This document shows positions 53,525-62,348 of a DNA stretch of 64,000 nt, piece after piece. Origin of the DNA: Paraburkholderia phenazinium (GTDB taxonomy: Bacteria; Pseudomonadota; Gammaproteobacteria; Burkholderiales; Burkholderiaceae); NCBI RefSeq assembly GCF_900141745.1, contig NZ_FSRM01000001.1, forward strand, positions 2,232,001-2,296,000, read 5' to 3'. The notes beneath the pieces are model-generated. The model was not told the origin of the DNA. It was given only the letters and a program-made list of their open reading frames with translations, and ran no database searches. The position numbers and the translations under genes are program-made. Numbering within the stretch: the first letter of the stretch is position 1; each line of letters begins with the position of its first letter.

Positions 53525-55888
53525 TTAGCGCTTGAGCTTGGCGAACGCTGCAGCCATCGCGCCTGACGGTTCAGGCTCACGCGAGCGCTGTGGTGCGCCC
53601 CGTCCGCTGCTGCCCGGGCGGTTGCCGGCTCCGCGGTCCTGCTGGCCGCCACTGCCGCCACCGCTGCGCTGTGCGGTGCCCGCTGCACCCGTTGCACCGA
53701 ACTCGTCGGCGAGACGCATGGTCAGCGAAATGCGCTGACGCTTCGCGTCCACTTCAAGCACCTTGACCTTGACGATCTGGCCGGCCTTCACGACCTCGTG
53801 CGGGTCTTTGATGAACTTCGTCGACATCGCCGACACGTGGACGAGGCCGTCCTGGTGCACGCCGATATCGATGAACGCGCCAAAGGCCGCGACGTTCGTT
53901 ACGACGCCTTCCAGCACCATGCCCGGCGACAGATCGGAGATCTTCTCGACGCCTTCGCGGAACGTGGCAGTCTTGAACTCGGGACGCGGATCGCGGCCCG
54001 GCTTTTCCAGTTCGGCGAGGATGTCGCGCACGGTCGGCAGACCGAAGCGATCGTCCACGAACTCGGCGGGCGACAGGCCCGACAGCGCCTCGCGATTACC
54101 GAGCACGTCGCCGACATGCTTGTTGATCTTCGCGAGCATGCGCTCGACCACCGGATACGCTTCCGGGTGCACCGACGAACGGTCGAGCGGATTTTCGCCG
54201 TTGTTGATGCGCAGGAAGCCCGCGGCCTGTTCGAAGGTTTTATCGCCGAGACGCGGCACCTTGCGCAGATGTTCGCGCGAAGGGAACGGACCGTTGGCAT
54301 CGCGGAAGTCGACGATATTGCGCGCGAGCGTTGCGTTCAATCCGGACACGCGCGCGAGCAGCGCCACCGATGCCGTATTCGCATCCACGCCCACCGCGTT
54401 CACGCAATCTTCGACCACCGCGTCTAGCGAACGCGCCAGTTCACGCTGGTTCACGTCATGCTGATACTGGCCGACGCCGATCGCCTTCGGTTCGATCTTC
54501 ACGAGTTCCGCGAGCGGATCTTGCAGACGCCGCGCAATCGACACCGCGCCGCGCAGCGACACGTCCATGTCGGGGAATTCCTTCGCTGCCAGTTCCGAGG
54601 CCGAATACACGGAAGCCCCGGCTTCGGACACGACGATCTTCTGCAGCTTGAACTCCGGATGACGCGCGATCAGCTCGCTTGCCAGCTTGTCGGTTTCGCG
54701 CGAAGCCGTGCCGTTGCCGATGCTGATCAGTTCAGCCTGGGTTTGCGCGCAGATACGCGCAAGTTTGGCGATCGAACCGTCCCAGTCGCGGCGCGGTTCG
54801 TGCGGGTAAATCACGTCGGTGGCGAGCACCTTGCCGGTCCGATCGACCACCGCCACCTTCACGCCGGTGCGCATGCCCGGATCGAGACCGATCACAGCCT
54901 TCGGTCCTGCCGGCGCCGCCAGCAGCAGATCCTTCAGATTGCGGGCGAACACGCGAATCGCTTCATGCTCCGCTTCTTCGCGCAGATTGGTCAGCAGCTC
55001 GTTCTCGATGTGCGGCTGCACCTTCACGCGCCAGCACCAGCGGCACACGTCGGCGAGCCATTTATCGGCCGGGCGGTTCTGGTTGGCGATGCCGAAGTGG
55101 CGCGCAATCAGCGCTTCGCCCGGATGCGGCACCTGCGCGTCGAGTTCTTCGCCGAGCCCCAGCTTGACCATCAGCACGCCGGCATTGCGGCCGCGAAATA
55201 GCGCGAGCGCGCGATGCGACGGCACCGTCTTGATGGTTTCCGAGTAGTCGTAGTAATCGCGGAATTTTTCTTCTTCCGAGCTTTCCTTGCCTTCCACCAC
55301 TTTCGACGACACCACGCCCTGGTTGAACAGGTACTCGCGCAGCTTGCCGAGCAGGTCGGCGGTTTCGCCGAATTGCTCGGAGAGGATGTCGCGCGCGCCG
55401 TCCAGTGCCGCTTTCACGTCGGCCACGCCCTTTTCGGCGTCGACGTACTGGGCGGCTTCGGTCTGCGGATCGAGCAGCGGATTGGCGAGCAGCGCGTCAG
55501 CAAGGGGCTGGAGGCCCGCTTCGCGGGCGATCTGTGCGCGCGTGCGGCGTTTCGGCTTGTAGGGCAGATAGAGGTCTTCCAGCACCTGTTTGCTGTCCGC
55601 ACCTTCGATGGCGGTCCGCAACTCGTCCGTCATCTTGCCCTGTTCGTCGATGCTCGTGAGGATCGAGGCGCGCCGGTCTTCGAGTTCGCGCAGATACAGG
55701 AGACGTTCCTCGAGATTACGCAGCTGCGTGTCGTCGAGATTGTCTGTCACTTCCTTACGGTAACGCGCGATAAACGGAACAGTCGCGCCTTCGTCGAGGA
55801 GTTGCACCGCCGCCGCGACCTGGCGCGGCTGGACGGAGAGTTCGCTGGCGATGCGCTGTACGATCTTGAGTGCTACGTTTTCCGTCAT
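53525..55888 (-). CDS. tex: Transcription accessory protein Tex
   Basis: Tex is a large nucleic-acid-binding protein related to eukaryotic Spt6. The 787-residue product begins [20 protein letters not shown]. An N-terminal Tex domain is followed by a YqgF-like domain ([20 protein letters not shown] near 330), helix-hairpin-helix motifs ([20 protein letters not shown] near 515) and an S1 RNA-binding domain near the C-terminus ([20 protein letters not shown]), then a Gly/Arg-rich tail. Start ATG at 55888; the frame is open to 56047, which would overlap the divergent gene. Confidence 0.96.
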   Translation of the reverse strand: MTENVALKIVQRIASELSVQPRQVAAAVQLLDEGATVPFIARYRKEVTDNLDDTQLRNLEERLLYLRELEDRRASILTSIDEQGKMTDELRTAIEGADSKQVLEDLYLPYKPKRRTRAQIAREAGLQPLADALLANPLLDPQTEAAQYVDAEKGVADVKAALDGARDILSEQFGETADLLGKLREYLFNQGVVSSKVVEGKESSEEEKFRDYYDYSETIKTVPSHRALALFRGRNAGVLMVKLGLGEELDAQVPHPGEALIARHFGIANQNRPADKWLADVCRWCWRVKVQPHIENELLTNLREEAEHEAIRVFARNLKDLLLAAPAGPKAVIGLDPGMRTGVKVAVVDRTGKVLATDVIYPHEPRRDWDGSIAKLARICAQTQAELISIGNGTASRETDKLASELIARHPEFKLQKIVVSEAGASVYSASELAAKEFPDMDVSLRGAVSIARRLQDPLAELVKIEPKAIGVGQYQHDVNQRELARSLDAVVEDCVNAVGVDANTASVALLARVSGLNATLARNIVDFRDANGPFPSREHLRKVPRLGDKTFEQAAGFLRINNGENPLDRSSVHPEAYPVVERMLAKINKHVGDVLGNREALSGLSPAEFVDDRFGLPTVRDILAELEKPGRDPRPEFKTATFREGVEKISDLSPGMVLEGVVTNVAAFGAFIDIGVHQDGLVHVSAMSTKFIKDPHEVVKAGQIVKVKVLEVDAKRQRISLTMRLADEFGATGAAGTAQRSGGGSGGQQDRGAGNRPGSSGRGAPQRSREPEPSGAMAAAFAKLKR

Positions 55889-56031
55889 AAGGTCTTGGTG
55901 TTCCTGCCGGACTCGATCTGAGGCCGCGAGTGGCGCCACGCGGAACGCGCGCGCTGCGGCCGGGTTGCTGAAGCGGGGCATTTTGCCATAAATGCAAAAG
56001 GGCTCAACCGCGGGGTGATAGAATTTCGGGC

Positions 56032-57087
56032 ATGTTCCGTTGCCCATCTACGACGTTGCCGATCTCCCGTTTTCCACTTGCTTCGCTTTGTGCCTCGCTG
56101 GCCGCGCCGCTGTTCACCTGCGCTGCGCTAGGCGTTGCCGCCGTCTCTTTCGCCGTGTCCGCACCGGCGTTGGCACAGGATCAGCCGGTGGTATCGGCGC
56201 CGTCGGCGGCGACCGTGCCGTCCGCGGGTTCAGCCGGTTCGGCTGCTATCGACGGCTCCATGGCCTCCGGCACGACGCTGCGCACCGATGACGGGCAGCT
56301 GAATGGCCCGAGCGGCGCATCGGATGCCAAAGCGAGGGGAGCGGAGGGCGCCACGGGCGAGGCACCGGGCAACGGGTTCGATGCGCGGCAAGCGGACTTG
56401 AACCATCGCACCGAAGAGAACAACTATAACTACGCAGTCGACGAACACAATTGTTATAGCAAGTTTTTGGTGAACTACTGTCTCAACAAGGCGCGCGACA
56501 GAATGCGCACGGTGCAGGCAGGAATCCGCAAGGAACAGCTCGCGCTCGACGAGGAACAGCGTACGGCGCGTGCGCAGCAGCGCGATCAGCAGGCAGCCCT
56601 GCAGCGTGCCCAGGACGAGGCCAACGCCCCGCAGCGCGCGGCGCAGGACGCCAGCAACCAGCAACAGTACGAGGACAAGCAGCGCCAGCATCAGCTGGAT
56701 CAGGCGCAGCGCGCAGCCGAGGCGCCGCAGCGCGCGGCCAACGAGCAGTCGTATCAGCAGAAGGTGCAGCAACACGCGCTGGATCAGGCGCAACGCGGTG
56801 TCAGCCCGTCGCAGGCGGCGGCGAACCAGCAGGCGTACGATCAGAAGCAGGCCAACTTCCAGACCCAGCTCGAGCAGGCTCGCGAGCAGGGCGCGCAAAA
56901 GGCACAGGAGCGTGTCGAGAAGCAGCAGAGCTTCCAGCGCAAGCAGGAGACGGCCGCCCAGCATCAGCAGGACGTCGCGGCGCGCCAGAAGCAGGCGGCC
57001 GACAAGGCGCAGCAGAAACAGCAGGAGCAGTTGCAGCAGCAACAGCAACTCGAGCAGCAGCAGAAGCAACAGCAACAACAGCAGTAA
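56032..57087 (+). CDS. Exported Gln-rich coiled-coil protein, function unknown
   Basis: A 351-residue protein I do not recognise. Residues 1-48 are a signal peptide ending APALA. An Ala/Ser/Gly-rich stretch follows, then a conserved-looking block at about 126-160 ([20 protein letters not shown]) with C141 and C150, which could pair in the periplasm. From about 165 to the end it is a Gln/Ala-rich coiled-coil with imperfect repeats of about 22 residues (APQRAA...DQAQRAAE) and a final glutamine run. The start at 56032 is close to the divergent tex start. No paralogue or operon partner is clear. Confidence 0.75.
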   Translation: MFRCPSTTLPISRFPLASLCASLAAPLFTCAALGVAAVSFAVSAPALAQDQPVVSAPSAATVPSAGSAGSAAIDGSMASGTTLRTDDGQLNGPSGASDAKARGAEGATGEAPGNGFDARQADLNHRTEENNYNYAVDEHNCYSKFLVNYCLNKARDRMRTVQAGIRKEQLALDEEQRTARAQQRDQQAALQRAQDEANAPQRAAQDASNQQQYEDKQRQHQLDQAQRAAEAPQRAANEQSYQQKVQQHALDQAQRGVSPSQAAANQQAYDQKQANFQTQLEQAREQGAQKAQERVEKQQSFQRKQETAAQHQQDVAARQKQAADKAQQKQQEQLQQQQQLEQQQKQQQQQQ

Positions 57088-57165
57088 CGCGTTTTTAGCC
57101 GGACAGCAACCTCAGGCGTCTGGGCTGCACGAGGCAGCCCGCGCCGCTCAGGAAGAGGGGCGAGC

Positions 57166-57384
57166 ATGCGCGACCATCATCACGTCATCGACGCGAACGC
57201 ACTTCAGGACCGTATTCTGCAACTGGAATCGGAACATAGTGGACTGGACCGTCTGATCGACAAAATGTCGGATGAGCCCGGCTTCGACGACCTTGAATTG
57301 CAGCGCCTCAAGAAGCGCAAACTCAAGGTGAAGGACACCATCATCTTGCTGCAGTTGCAGCTCGAACCGGATACGCGCGCTTAG
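57166..57384 (+). CDS. YdcH-like (DUF465) small protein
   Basis: A 72-residue charged helical protein of the YdcH/DUF465 family. It begins MRDHHHVIDANALQDRILQL and has the short heptad-rich helix (ELQRLKKRKLKVKDTIILLQ) typical of it. Function is unknown. It starts 78 bp after the Gln-rich protein and ends 63 bp before the helicase gene; transcription through the three genes is possible. Confidence 0.85.
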   Translation: MRDHHHVIDANALQDRILQLESEHSGLDRLIDKMSDEPGFDDLELQRLKKRKLKVKDTIILLQLQLEPDTRA

Positions 57385-57447
57385 GCGCGCGACCTGGCAG
57401 GCGCCGGGTCGCCACGCGCGCACCGGATTTTGCAGGAAACGCTTGCC

Positions 57448-59724
57448 TTGAATTCACCGCTTGTTTCTTCTTCGCGCAGTTCGTCGGATGACGAAGCTTC
57501 CGCACGCGAGCCGCGCGCAGCCGGGAGTGCGCTCGCGGCCTCGCTGAACCCCCGCCGCAAATCCGAACTCGACCACATCTTCGCCGCTGATGGCCTGCTG
57601 GCGCGCCAGATTGATGGCTACCGTTCGCGTGCCTCGCAGATCGAGATGGCGCGCGCGGTCGCTGCCGCCATGGAAGCGTCGGGCAGGGCCATGCCCGAGC
57701 CGGCGATGTTCGAGGCACAGAAGCGGCCGGCACGGCGCCTGCAGGCGCCCGCTGGGGATGCCTCAGCTGCCGCGGCTGCAGACGCTGCTACGAGCGACGC
57801 GGCCGGCGGTCTCGATGGCAGCGAGAACACGTTGATCGTCGAAGCGGGCACCGGCACCGGCAAGACCTACGCGTATCTCGTACCGGCCATGCTGTGGGGC
57901 GGCAAGGTGATCGTCTCGACCGGCACCAAGCACTTGCAGGACCAGCTGTTCCAGCGCGATATCCCGACCGTGCGCGATGCGCTCGCCGTGCCCGTCACGG
58001 TGGCGATGCTCAAGGGTCGCGCGAACTATCTGTGCCACTACTACCTGCAACGCACCGCCGACAATGGGCGTCTGCCGTCGCGCCAGGAAACCTCGTATCT
58101 GCAGGATATCGTCCGTTTTGCGAAGATCACCCGCACCGGCGACAAGGCAGAACTCGCGAGTGTGCCGGAGACGGCCGCGGTGTGGTCGATGGTGACCTCG
58201 ACGCGTGAAAACTGCCTTGGCCAGGAGTGCCCGCACTACAAGGAATGCTTCGTGATGCAGGCGCGCCGCGAGGCGCAGCAGGCCGACATCGTGGTGGTCA
58301 ACCATCACCTGTTTTTCGCCGACATCATGTTGCGCGACACCGGTATGGCCGAACTGCTGCCGACGGCCAATACGATCGTCTTCGACGAAGCGCACCAATT
58401 GCCGGAGACCGCCACGCTGTTCTTCGGCGAGACGCTCTCAACTGCGCAGTTTCTCGAACTGGCCCGTGACTCGGTTGCCGAAGGGCTGGGCCATGCGCGC
58501 GAGGTGGTCGACTGGGTGAAGCTCGGCGCGGCGCTCGAACGTTCGGCGCGCGACGTGCGTCTCGCCTTCAAGGAGGATTCGGTGCGGCTGTCGATCGGCC
58601 AGTTGCCGGACGGCCATCCGCTCTTTGCTGCGCTCGAAACGCTTGAGACGGAACTGGCTGCGCTCGCCAATGCCTTGTCGAGCCAGGCGGAACGCGCCGA
58701 GTCGCTGGGTGCCTGTCTGCGGCGCGCGCGCGAGTTGCAGGGGATCCTGTCCGGCTGGACGACGCCGCCGACCGAAGCCGAACGCGACGTAGCCTCAGAC
58801 GCCGCCGGTGGCGATGCTGCTACGGCCGACAAGAAGGCCGTTGGCGATCCGAACGAAAAGGTGCGCTGGATCGAAGTGTTTGCGCATACCGTGCAGTTGC
58901 ATGAGACGCCGTTGTCGGTGGCGCCGATCTTCGCCAAGCAGCGTGCCGGCGTGCCGCGGGCGTGGATTTTCACATCGGCAACGCTTTCGGTGCGCGGCGA
59001 TTTCGCCCACTATGCCGCACAGATGGGCCTGAACGCGCGCCGCTCGATGACGCTGCCGAGCCCTTTCGACTATCCGACGCAAGGCCTCCTGTACGTGCCG
59101 CGCAATCTGCCGCAGCCGTCCTCGCCGATGTTCACCGACGCGGTATTCGAAGCCGCGCTGCCGGCCATCGAAGCGTCGGGTGGCGGCGTATTCATGCTCT
59201 GCACGACATTGCGGGCCGTCGACAAGATTGCCATGAAGCTGCGCGACACGATCGAAGCGCGTGGCTGGAACTACCCGCTGCTGGTGCAGGGTGATGCGAG
59301 TCGCACGGAACTGCTCGATCGCTTCCGCTCCTATGGCAATGCGATCCTGGTAGGCAGCCAAAGTTTCTGGGAAGGCGTCGACGTGCGTGGCGATGCGCTC
59401 TCGCTCGTCGTGATCGACAAACTGCCGTTTGCACCGCCCGACGACCCGGTACTGGCCGCCCGGCTCGACGCACTGACCAGGAAGGGGCTAAGCCCGTTTG
59501 CGGTCCATCAATTGCCGCAGGCGGTGATTACGCTAAAGCAGGGCGCAGGGCGTCTGATTCGCGCTGAGACCGATCGCGGCGTTTTGATGATCTGCGATAC
59601 CCGACTCGTCGACAAACCGTATGGGCGCCGTATATGGCAGAGCCTGCCGCCTTTCAAGCGGACCAGAGAGATCGACGTGGTTCGTGAGTTCTTCGAAGAA
59701 GCCGCAAGCGTGCGTTCTGAGTGA
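57448..59724 (+). CDS. ATP-dependent DNA helicase, DinG/YoaA family
   Basis: A superfamily 2 iron-sulfur helicase of 758 residues. Walker A GTGTGKT is at 134-140 and the DEAH box at 313-316. The four cluster cysteines are C196, C256, C261 and C267 (LCHYYLQ and CLGQECPHYKEC). Motif VI is QGAGRLIR near 700. The arrangement is closest to YoaA/DinG proteins, which unwind damaged or structured DNA. There is an Ala-rich insertion at about 100-122 between the Q-motif region and Walker A. TTG at 57448 is chosen (AGGA upstream); TTG at 57430 in frame is possible. Confidence 0.92.
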   Translation: MNSPLVSSSRSSSDDEASAREPRAAGSALAASLNPRRKSELDHIFAADGLLARQIDGYRSRASQIEMARAVAAAMEASGRAMPEPAMFEAQKRPARRLQAPAGDASAAAAADAATSDAAGGLDGSENTLIVEAGTGTGKTYAYLVPAMLWGGKVIVSTGTKHLQDQLFQRDIPTVRDALAVPVTVAMLKGRANYLCHYYLQRTADNGRLPSRQETSYLQDIVRFAKITRTGDKAELASVPETAAVWSMVTSTRENCLGQECPHYKECFVMQARREAQQADIVVVNHHLFFADIMLRDTGMAELLPTANTIVFDEAHQLPETATLFFGETLSTAQFLELARDSVAEGLGHAREVVDWVKLGAALERSARDVRLAFKEDSVRLSIGQLPDGHPLFAALETLETELAALANALSSQAERAESLGACLRRARELQGILSGWTTPPTEAERDVASDAAGGDAATADKKAVGDPNEKVRWIEVFAHTVQLHETPLSVAPIFAKQRAGVPRAWIFTSATLSVRGDFAHYAAQMGLNARRSMTLPSPFDYPTQGLLYVPRNLPQPSSPMFTDAVFEAALPAIEASGGGVFMLCTTLRAVDKIAMKLRDTIEARGWNYPLLVQGDASRTELLDRFRSYGNAILVGSQSFWEGVDVRGDALSLVVIDKLPFAPPDDPVLAARLDALTRKGLSPFAVHQLPQAVITLKQGAGRLIRAETDRGVLMICDTRLVDKPYGRRIWQSLPPFKRTREIDVVREFFEEAASVRSE

Positions 59725-59810
59725 AAAAAAGAAGTGATGGCCGGTCGTTGAAAACGGCTGCTATAAGCAAATCGTAATTAACGACGGTAATTATCTGACG
59801 ATACAAAAAG

Positions 59811-59870
59811 CAATAAGCGACTAAGCGCGAGTAAGAGCAACTAAGAGCAACTAAGCGGTTGCATTAAGCG
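59811..59870 (+). repeat. Decamer repeat block downstream of the helicase gene
   Basis: The motif TAAG recurs at exactly 10-bp spacing at 59822, 59832, 59842 and 59852, with related copies at 59814 and 59865. Consensus is roughly (C/G)TAAGAGCAA. The block lies in an AT-rich stretch just before a terminator. Function unknown. Confidence 0.6.
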
Positions 59871-59883
59871 AGCGCAGAATGAC

Positions 59884-59915
59884 AAAACGCCACGGATGTA
59901 AATCCGTGGCGTTTT
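59884..59915. terminator. Bidirectional terminator, helicase / Ala-rich lipoprotein
   Basis: A 14-bp stem pairs 59884-59897 with 59902-59915 around a GTAA loop, with AAAA and TTTT ends. It lies between the helicase gene (+) and the Ala-rich lipoprotein gene (-). Confidence 0.9.
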
Positions 59916-59988
59916 GCTTTACCGCACCGGAAGACCATAGCGATCTTCCGATGTGGTTTTCGCCCAGAGGCGAACCCTGTACGACAGC

Positions 59989-60267
59989 TTACTGGCTTGC
60001 GCCCGAAGCTGCAGCAGCCGAAGCCGCACCAGCGTCCGAAGCAGCAGCGCCTGCGTCCGAAGCAGCAGCAGCCGGTGCCGAAGCAGCAGCGTCGCTCGCA
60101 GCAGCAGCAGCGTCCGAAGCTGCAGCGCCTGCATCCGAAGCAGCAGCAGCCGGTGCCGAAGCAGCGGATGCATCGCTAGCCGGGGCAGCTGCCTGGTCGC
60201 TGCTCTTGTTGCATGCAGCCAGTGCCACAGCTGCCAACAGGGATGCTACGAGGAGGGATTTCTTCAT
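59989..60267 (-). CDS. Small Ala-rich predicted lipoprotein
   Basis: A 92-residue predicted lipoprotein. The signal peptide MKKSLLVASLLAAVALAAC ends in lipobox LAAC, so C19 would carry the lipid. The rest is nearly all Ala, Ser and Asp in repeats such as AAASDAGAAASDA, without a globular domain. The block encoding APAAAASDAGAAASDA is present twice, about 78 bp apart. ATG at 60267 has AAAGGA upstream; GTG at 60273 is in frame. It could be an envelope tether or a degenerate lipoprotein; the role is unknown. Confidence 0.8.
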   Translation of the reverse strand: MKKSLLVASLLAAVALAACNKSSDQAAAPASDASAASAPAAAASDAGAAASDAAAAASDAAASAPAAAASDAGAAASDAGAASAAAASGASQ

Positions 60268-60400
60268 GATCACGTCCTTTTATGGTTAAAGGTAAGCAAC
60301 AGCGCAAAATAATACCGGTAATGTGCTCCAACACCGACCTGGGCCGCTGGTGGAGACGCACTTCACAAGAGCGTGAATCTTCCCTACGGCTTGGGCGGAA

Positions 60401-60406
60401 ATTATA
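60401..60406 (-). promoter_or_regulatory. Putative -10 element for the Ala-rich lipoprotein
   Basis: A perfect TATAAT on the minus strand lies about 134 bp upstream of the lipoprotein ATG, inside an AT-rich stretch. No matching -35 is obvious; a leader of over 100 nt would result. Confidence 0.45.
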
Positions 60407-60499
60407 TGCACTTTCGTACAGACCGTCGACAAATGCGGGGTCAATACGTTGTCTTTCTCATACAAAATTTCACGGTACTTCATAACAGGCGGACAAGCT

Positions 60500-61738
60500 T
60501 TAGACAAGCTCGCCCACTTGTATCCAGCCCGCACGATACCACTCGTGCAGCAATGCTGTCACCGATGAATCGCCTGAGAGTGTTACAAAGCGTTTCGCAC
60601 TCAGACGCCGGCAATCAGCGAATTCAATCAACCATCTTTTATGGCCTGCAAACCGATTTTCTTCTCCATTCAGGAAGAAAAAGCGGCTGTTGTACAGCAT
60701 AACCGTCTTCCGGTCGAGCCTCAGGCCCAACTCTGAAGCACGCCTGATAAAACGCGCCTCGTTGAGCGGCTGTTCCGGCGGATCGAATACTACGCTCGGC
60801 TTCGGCTCGCTCAGATAGGTGCCGAGGAACGACGCGATGTCCCTTTCGCCCCATTTCACCTGAGCAAGGATCGCGCCTACCCGTTCGACGAGGGCGGCAG
60901 GCAGCTCTGCGGGGTGCGCTACTGCAGGCTGTTGCGGATCCCGGTAAAGCTGGGCAGCACGCTCTGGCTGGCCGCCCGTTTCGCCACGCTCGGCGAGATG
61001 ATACAGAAATTGCGCGGTCAGCTCGCTCGAGGAGGGCGCCCTGAAGCCGATCGAACAGGTCATGCACTCGCCCTCGGCCACGCCGTCGTGCGCGATGTGA
61101 GGCGGAAGATACAGCATGTCGCCGGGTTCGAGGACCCATTCCTCTTCTGGCTCGAAATTTTGTAAAACTTTCAACGGCACACCCGGACGGAGCGACAGAA
61201 CGCGTTGTGCGCCGATCCGCCAGCGGCGTTTGCCGTGCACCTGCAGCAGGAACACGTCGTACGAGTCGAAATGCGGACCGACCCCGCCGCCGTCACTCGC
61301 GTACGAGATCATCAGATCGTCCAGACGTGCATCCGGCACGAAGCGAAAGCGCTCGAGCAGGGCGCGGGCGCGGTCGTTATGCAGGTCGACGCCCTGCACG
61401 AGCAGCGTCCATGCGCGTTGCTTGAGCGAGGGCAATTCGTCGGCCGCAAACGGGCCGTGTTCCAGTTGCCATTTGTTGCGAAAGTGTGTGATCAGGCGCG
61501 CTTCCACTTCGTCCTGATCGGCCAGGTCGAACAGCTCGCTGCGCGAGAGCGGCGCCTCGACGTTCGGGATGGCCTGACGAATCAGCAGAGGCTTCTTTTG
61601 CCAGTACCGGCGCATGAATTGCGACGGAGTGAGATTGCCGAGCAGCGGTGTGGGTACGTCCGGCGAGGGCGGCAGAACCGGCGAAGAAATCCGCGCAGAA
61701 GCTGCATGCGCCGGGTGGTCAAGGGGCCGCTTGGGCAT
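60500..61738 (-). CDS. roxA: 50S ribosomal protein L16 3-hydroxylase (JmjC, YcfD/RoxA)
   Basis: RoxA is a 2-oxoglutarate/Fe(II) oxygenase that hydroxylates an arginine of ribosomal protein L16. The 412-residue product has the JmjC cupin with iron ligands H156 and D158 (GPHFDSYD) and H217 (PPHIAHDG), matching the HxD...H triad of E. coli YcfD. A C-terminal winged-helix-like region follows. ATG at 61738 begins MPKRPLDHPA; the frame is open to 61783, which would overlap slyD. It is divergent from slyD with only 32 bp between starts. Confidence 0.92.
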   Translation of the reverse strand: MPKRPLDHPAHAASARISSPVLPPSPDVPTPLLGNLTPSQFMRRYWQKKPLLIRQAIPNVEAPLSRSELFDLADQDEVEARLITHFRNKWQLEHGPFAADELPSLKQRAWTLLVQGVDLHNDRARALLERFRFVPDARLDDLMISYASDGGGVGPHFDSYDVFLLQVHGKRRWRIGAQRVLSLRPGVPLKVLQNFEPEEEWVLEPGDMLYLPPHIAHDGVAEGECMTCSIGFRAPSSSELTAQFLYHLAERGETGGQPERAAQLYRDPQQPAVAHPAELPAALVERVGAILAQVKWGERDIASFLGTYLSEPKPSVVFDPPEQPLNEARFIRRASELGLRLDRKTVMLYNSRFFFLNGEENRFAGHKRWLIEFADCRRLSAKRFVTLSGDSSVTALLHEWYRAGWIQVGELV

Positions 61739-61740
61739 CG

Positions 61741-61746
61741 TATAAT
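61741..61746 (+). promoter_or_regulatory. Putative -10 element for slyD
   Basis: A perfect TATAAT lies 25 bp before the slyD ATG and 3 bp from the roxA start codon on the other strand. Its reverse is ATTATA, so the same bases lie just upstream of roxA. No -35 was found. Confidence 0.55.
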
Positions 61747-61770
61747 GTGAGTTGTATTCTGGAGAATCGA

Positions 61771-62313
61771 ATGAAAATTGCAAAGAACACCGTCGTGTCG
61801 GTCGCTTATAAGCTGTCGGATGCGCAGGGCAACCTGATCGAAGAGAGCGATGAGCCGATGGTCTATCTGCACGGCGGCTATGATGGCACGTTCCCCAAGA
61901 TCGAGGAAGAGCTCGACGGCCATGAGGCTGGTTTCGAGACCCAGATCCAGCTGGAACCGCAAGACGCGTTTGGCGAATACGATCCCGATCTGGTGAAGAT
62001 CGAGCCGCGCACGCGCTTCCCCGAGCCGCTCGAAGTCGGTATGCAATTCGAAGGCACGCCGGAAGAAGGCGACGAGGACATCGATTCGCTGGTGTACGTC
62101 GTGACTGACGTCGCGGAAGACAAGGTCGTGCTCGACGGCAACCATCCGCTCGCCGGCATGGCGCTGCGTTTTGCGCTGACCGTCAAGGACGTGCGTCCCG
62201 CTACTGAAGACGAAATCCAGCACGAACATGCCCACGGCGCGGACGGCCTGGAAGTACTCGATGAGGATGACGACGAAGGCGATGAAGAGCCGTCGGGCCC
62301 CACGTTGCACTGA
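61771..62313 (+). CDS. slyD: FKBP-type peptidyl-prolyl isomerase SlyD
   Basis: SlyD is a cytoplasmic FKBP prolyl isomerase and chaperone, with metal binding in many species. The 180-residue product begins MKIAKNTVVSVAYKLSDAQG, has the FKBP core split around the IF chaperone domain (FGEYDPDLVKIEPRTRFPEP), and ends with a His/acidic tail (HEHAHGADG then DEDDDEGDEE) that is less His-rich than in E. coli. GGAG precedes ATG at 61771. The frame is open from 61648. It is divergent from roxA. Confidence 0.95.
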   Translation: MKIAKNTVVSVAYKLSDAQGNLIEESDEPMVYLHGGYDGTFPKIEEELDGHEAGFETQIQLEPQDAFGEYDPDLVKIEPRTRFPEPLEVGMQFEGTPEEGDEDIDSLVYVVTDVAEDKVVLDGNHPLAGMALRFALTVKDVRPATEDEIQHEHAHGADGLEVLDEDDDEGDEEPSGPTLH

Positions 62314-62348
62314 ACCTGGTAGATGCGCCGCGACGGGTGTGCCTTACC

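Noticed and set aside
56570..57256. Serine/arginine-rich plus-strand frame within the Gln-rich protein gene
   Set aside because: Produced by reading CAG and CGC repeats in another frame; no ribosome site.
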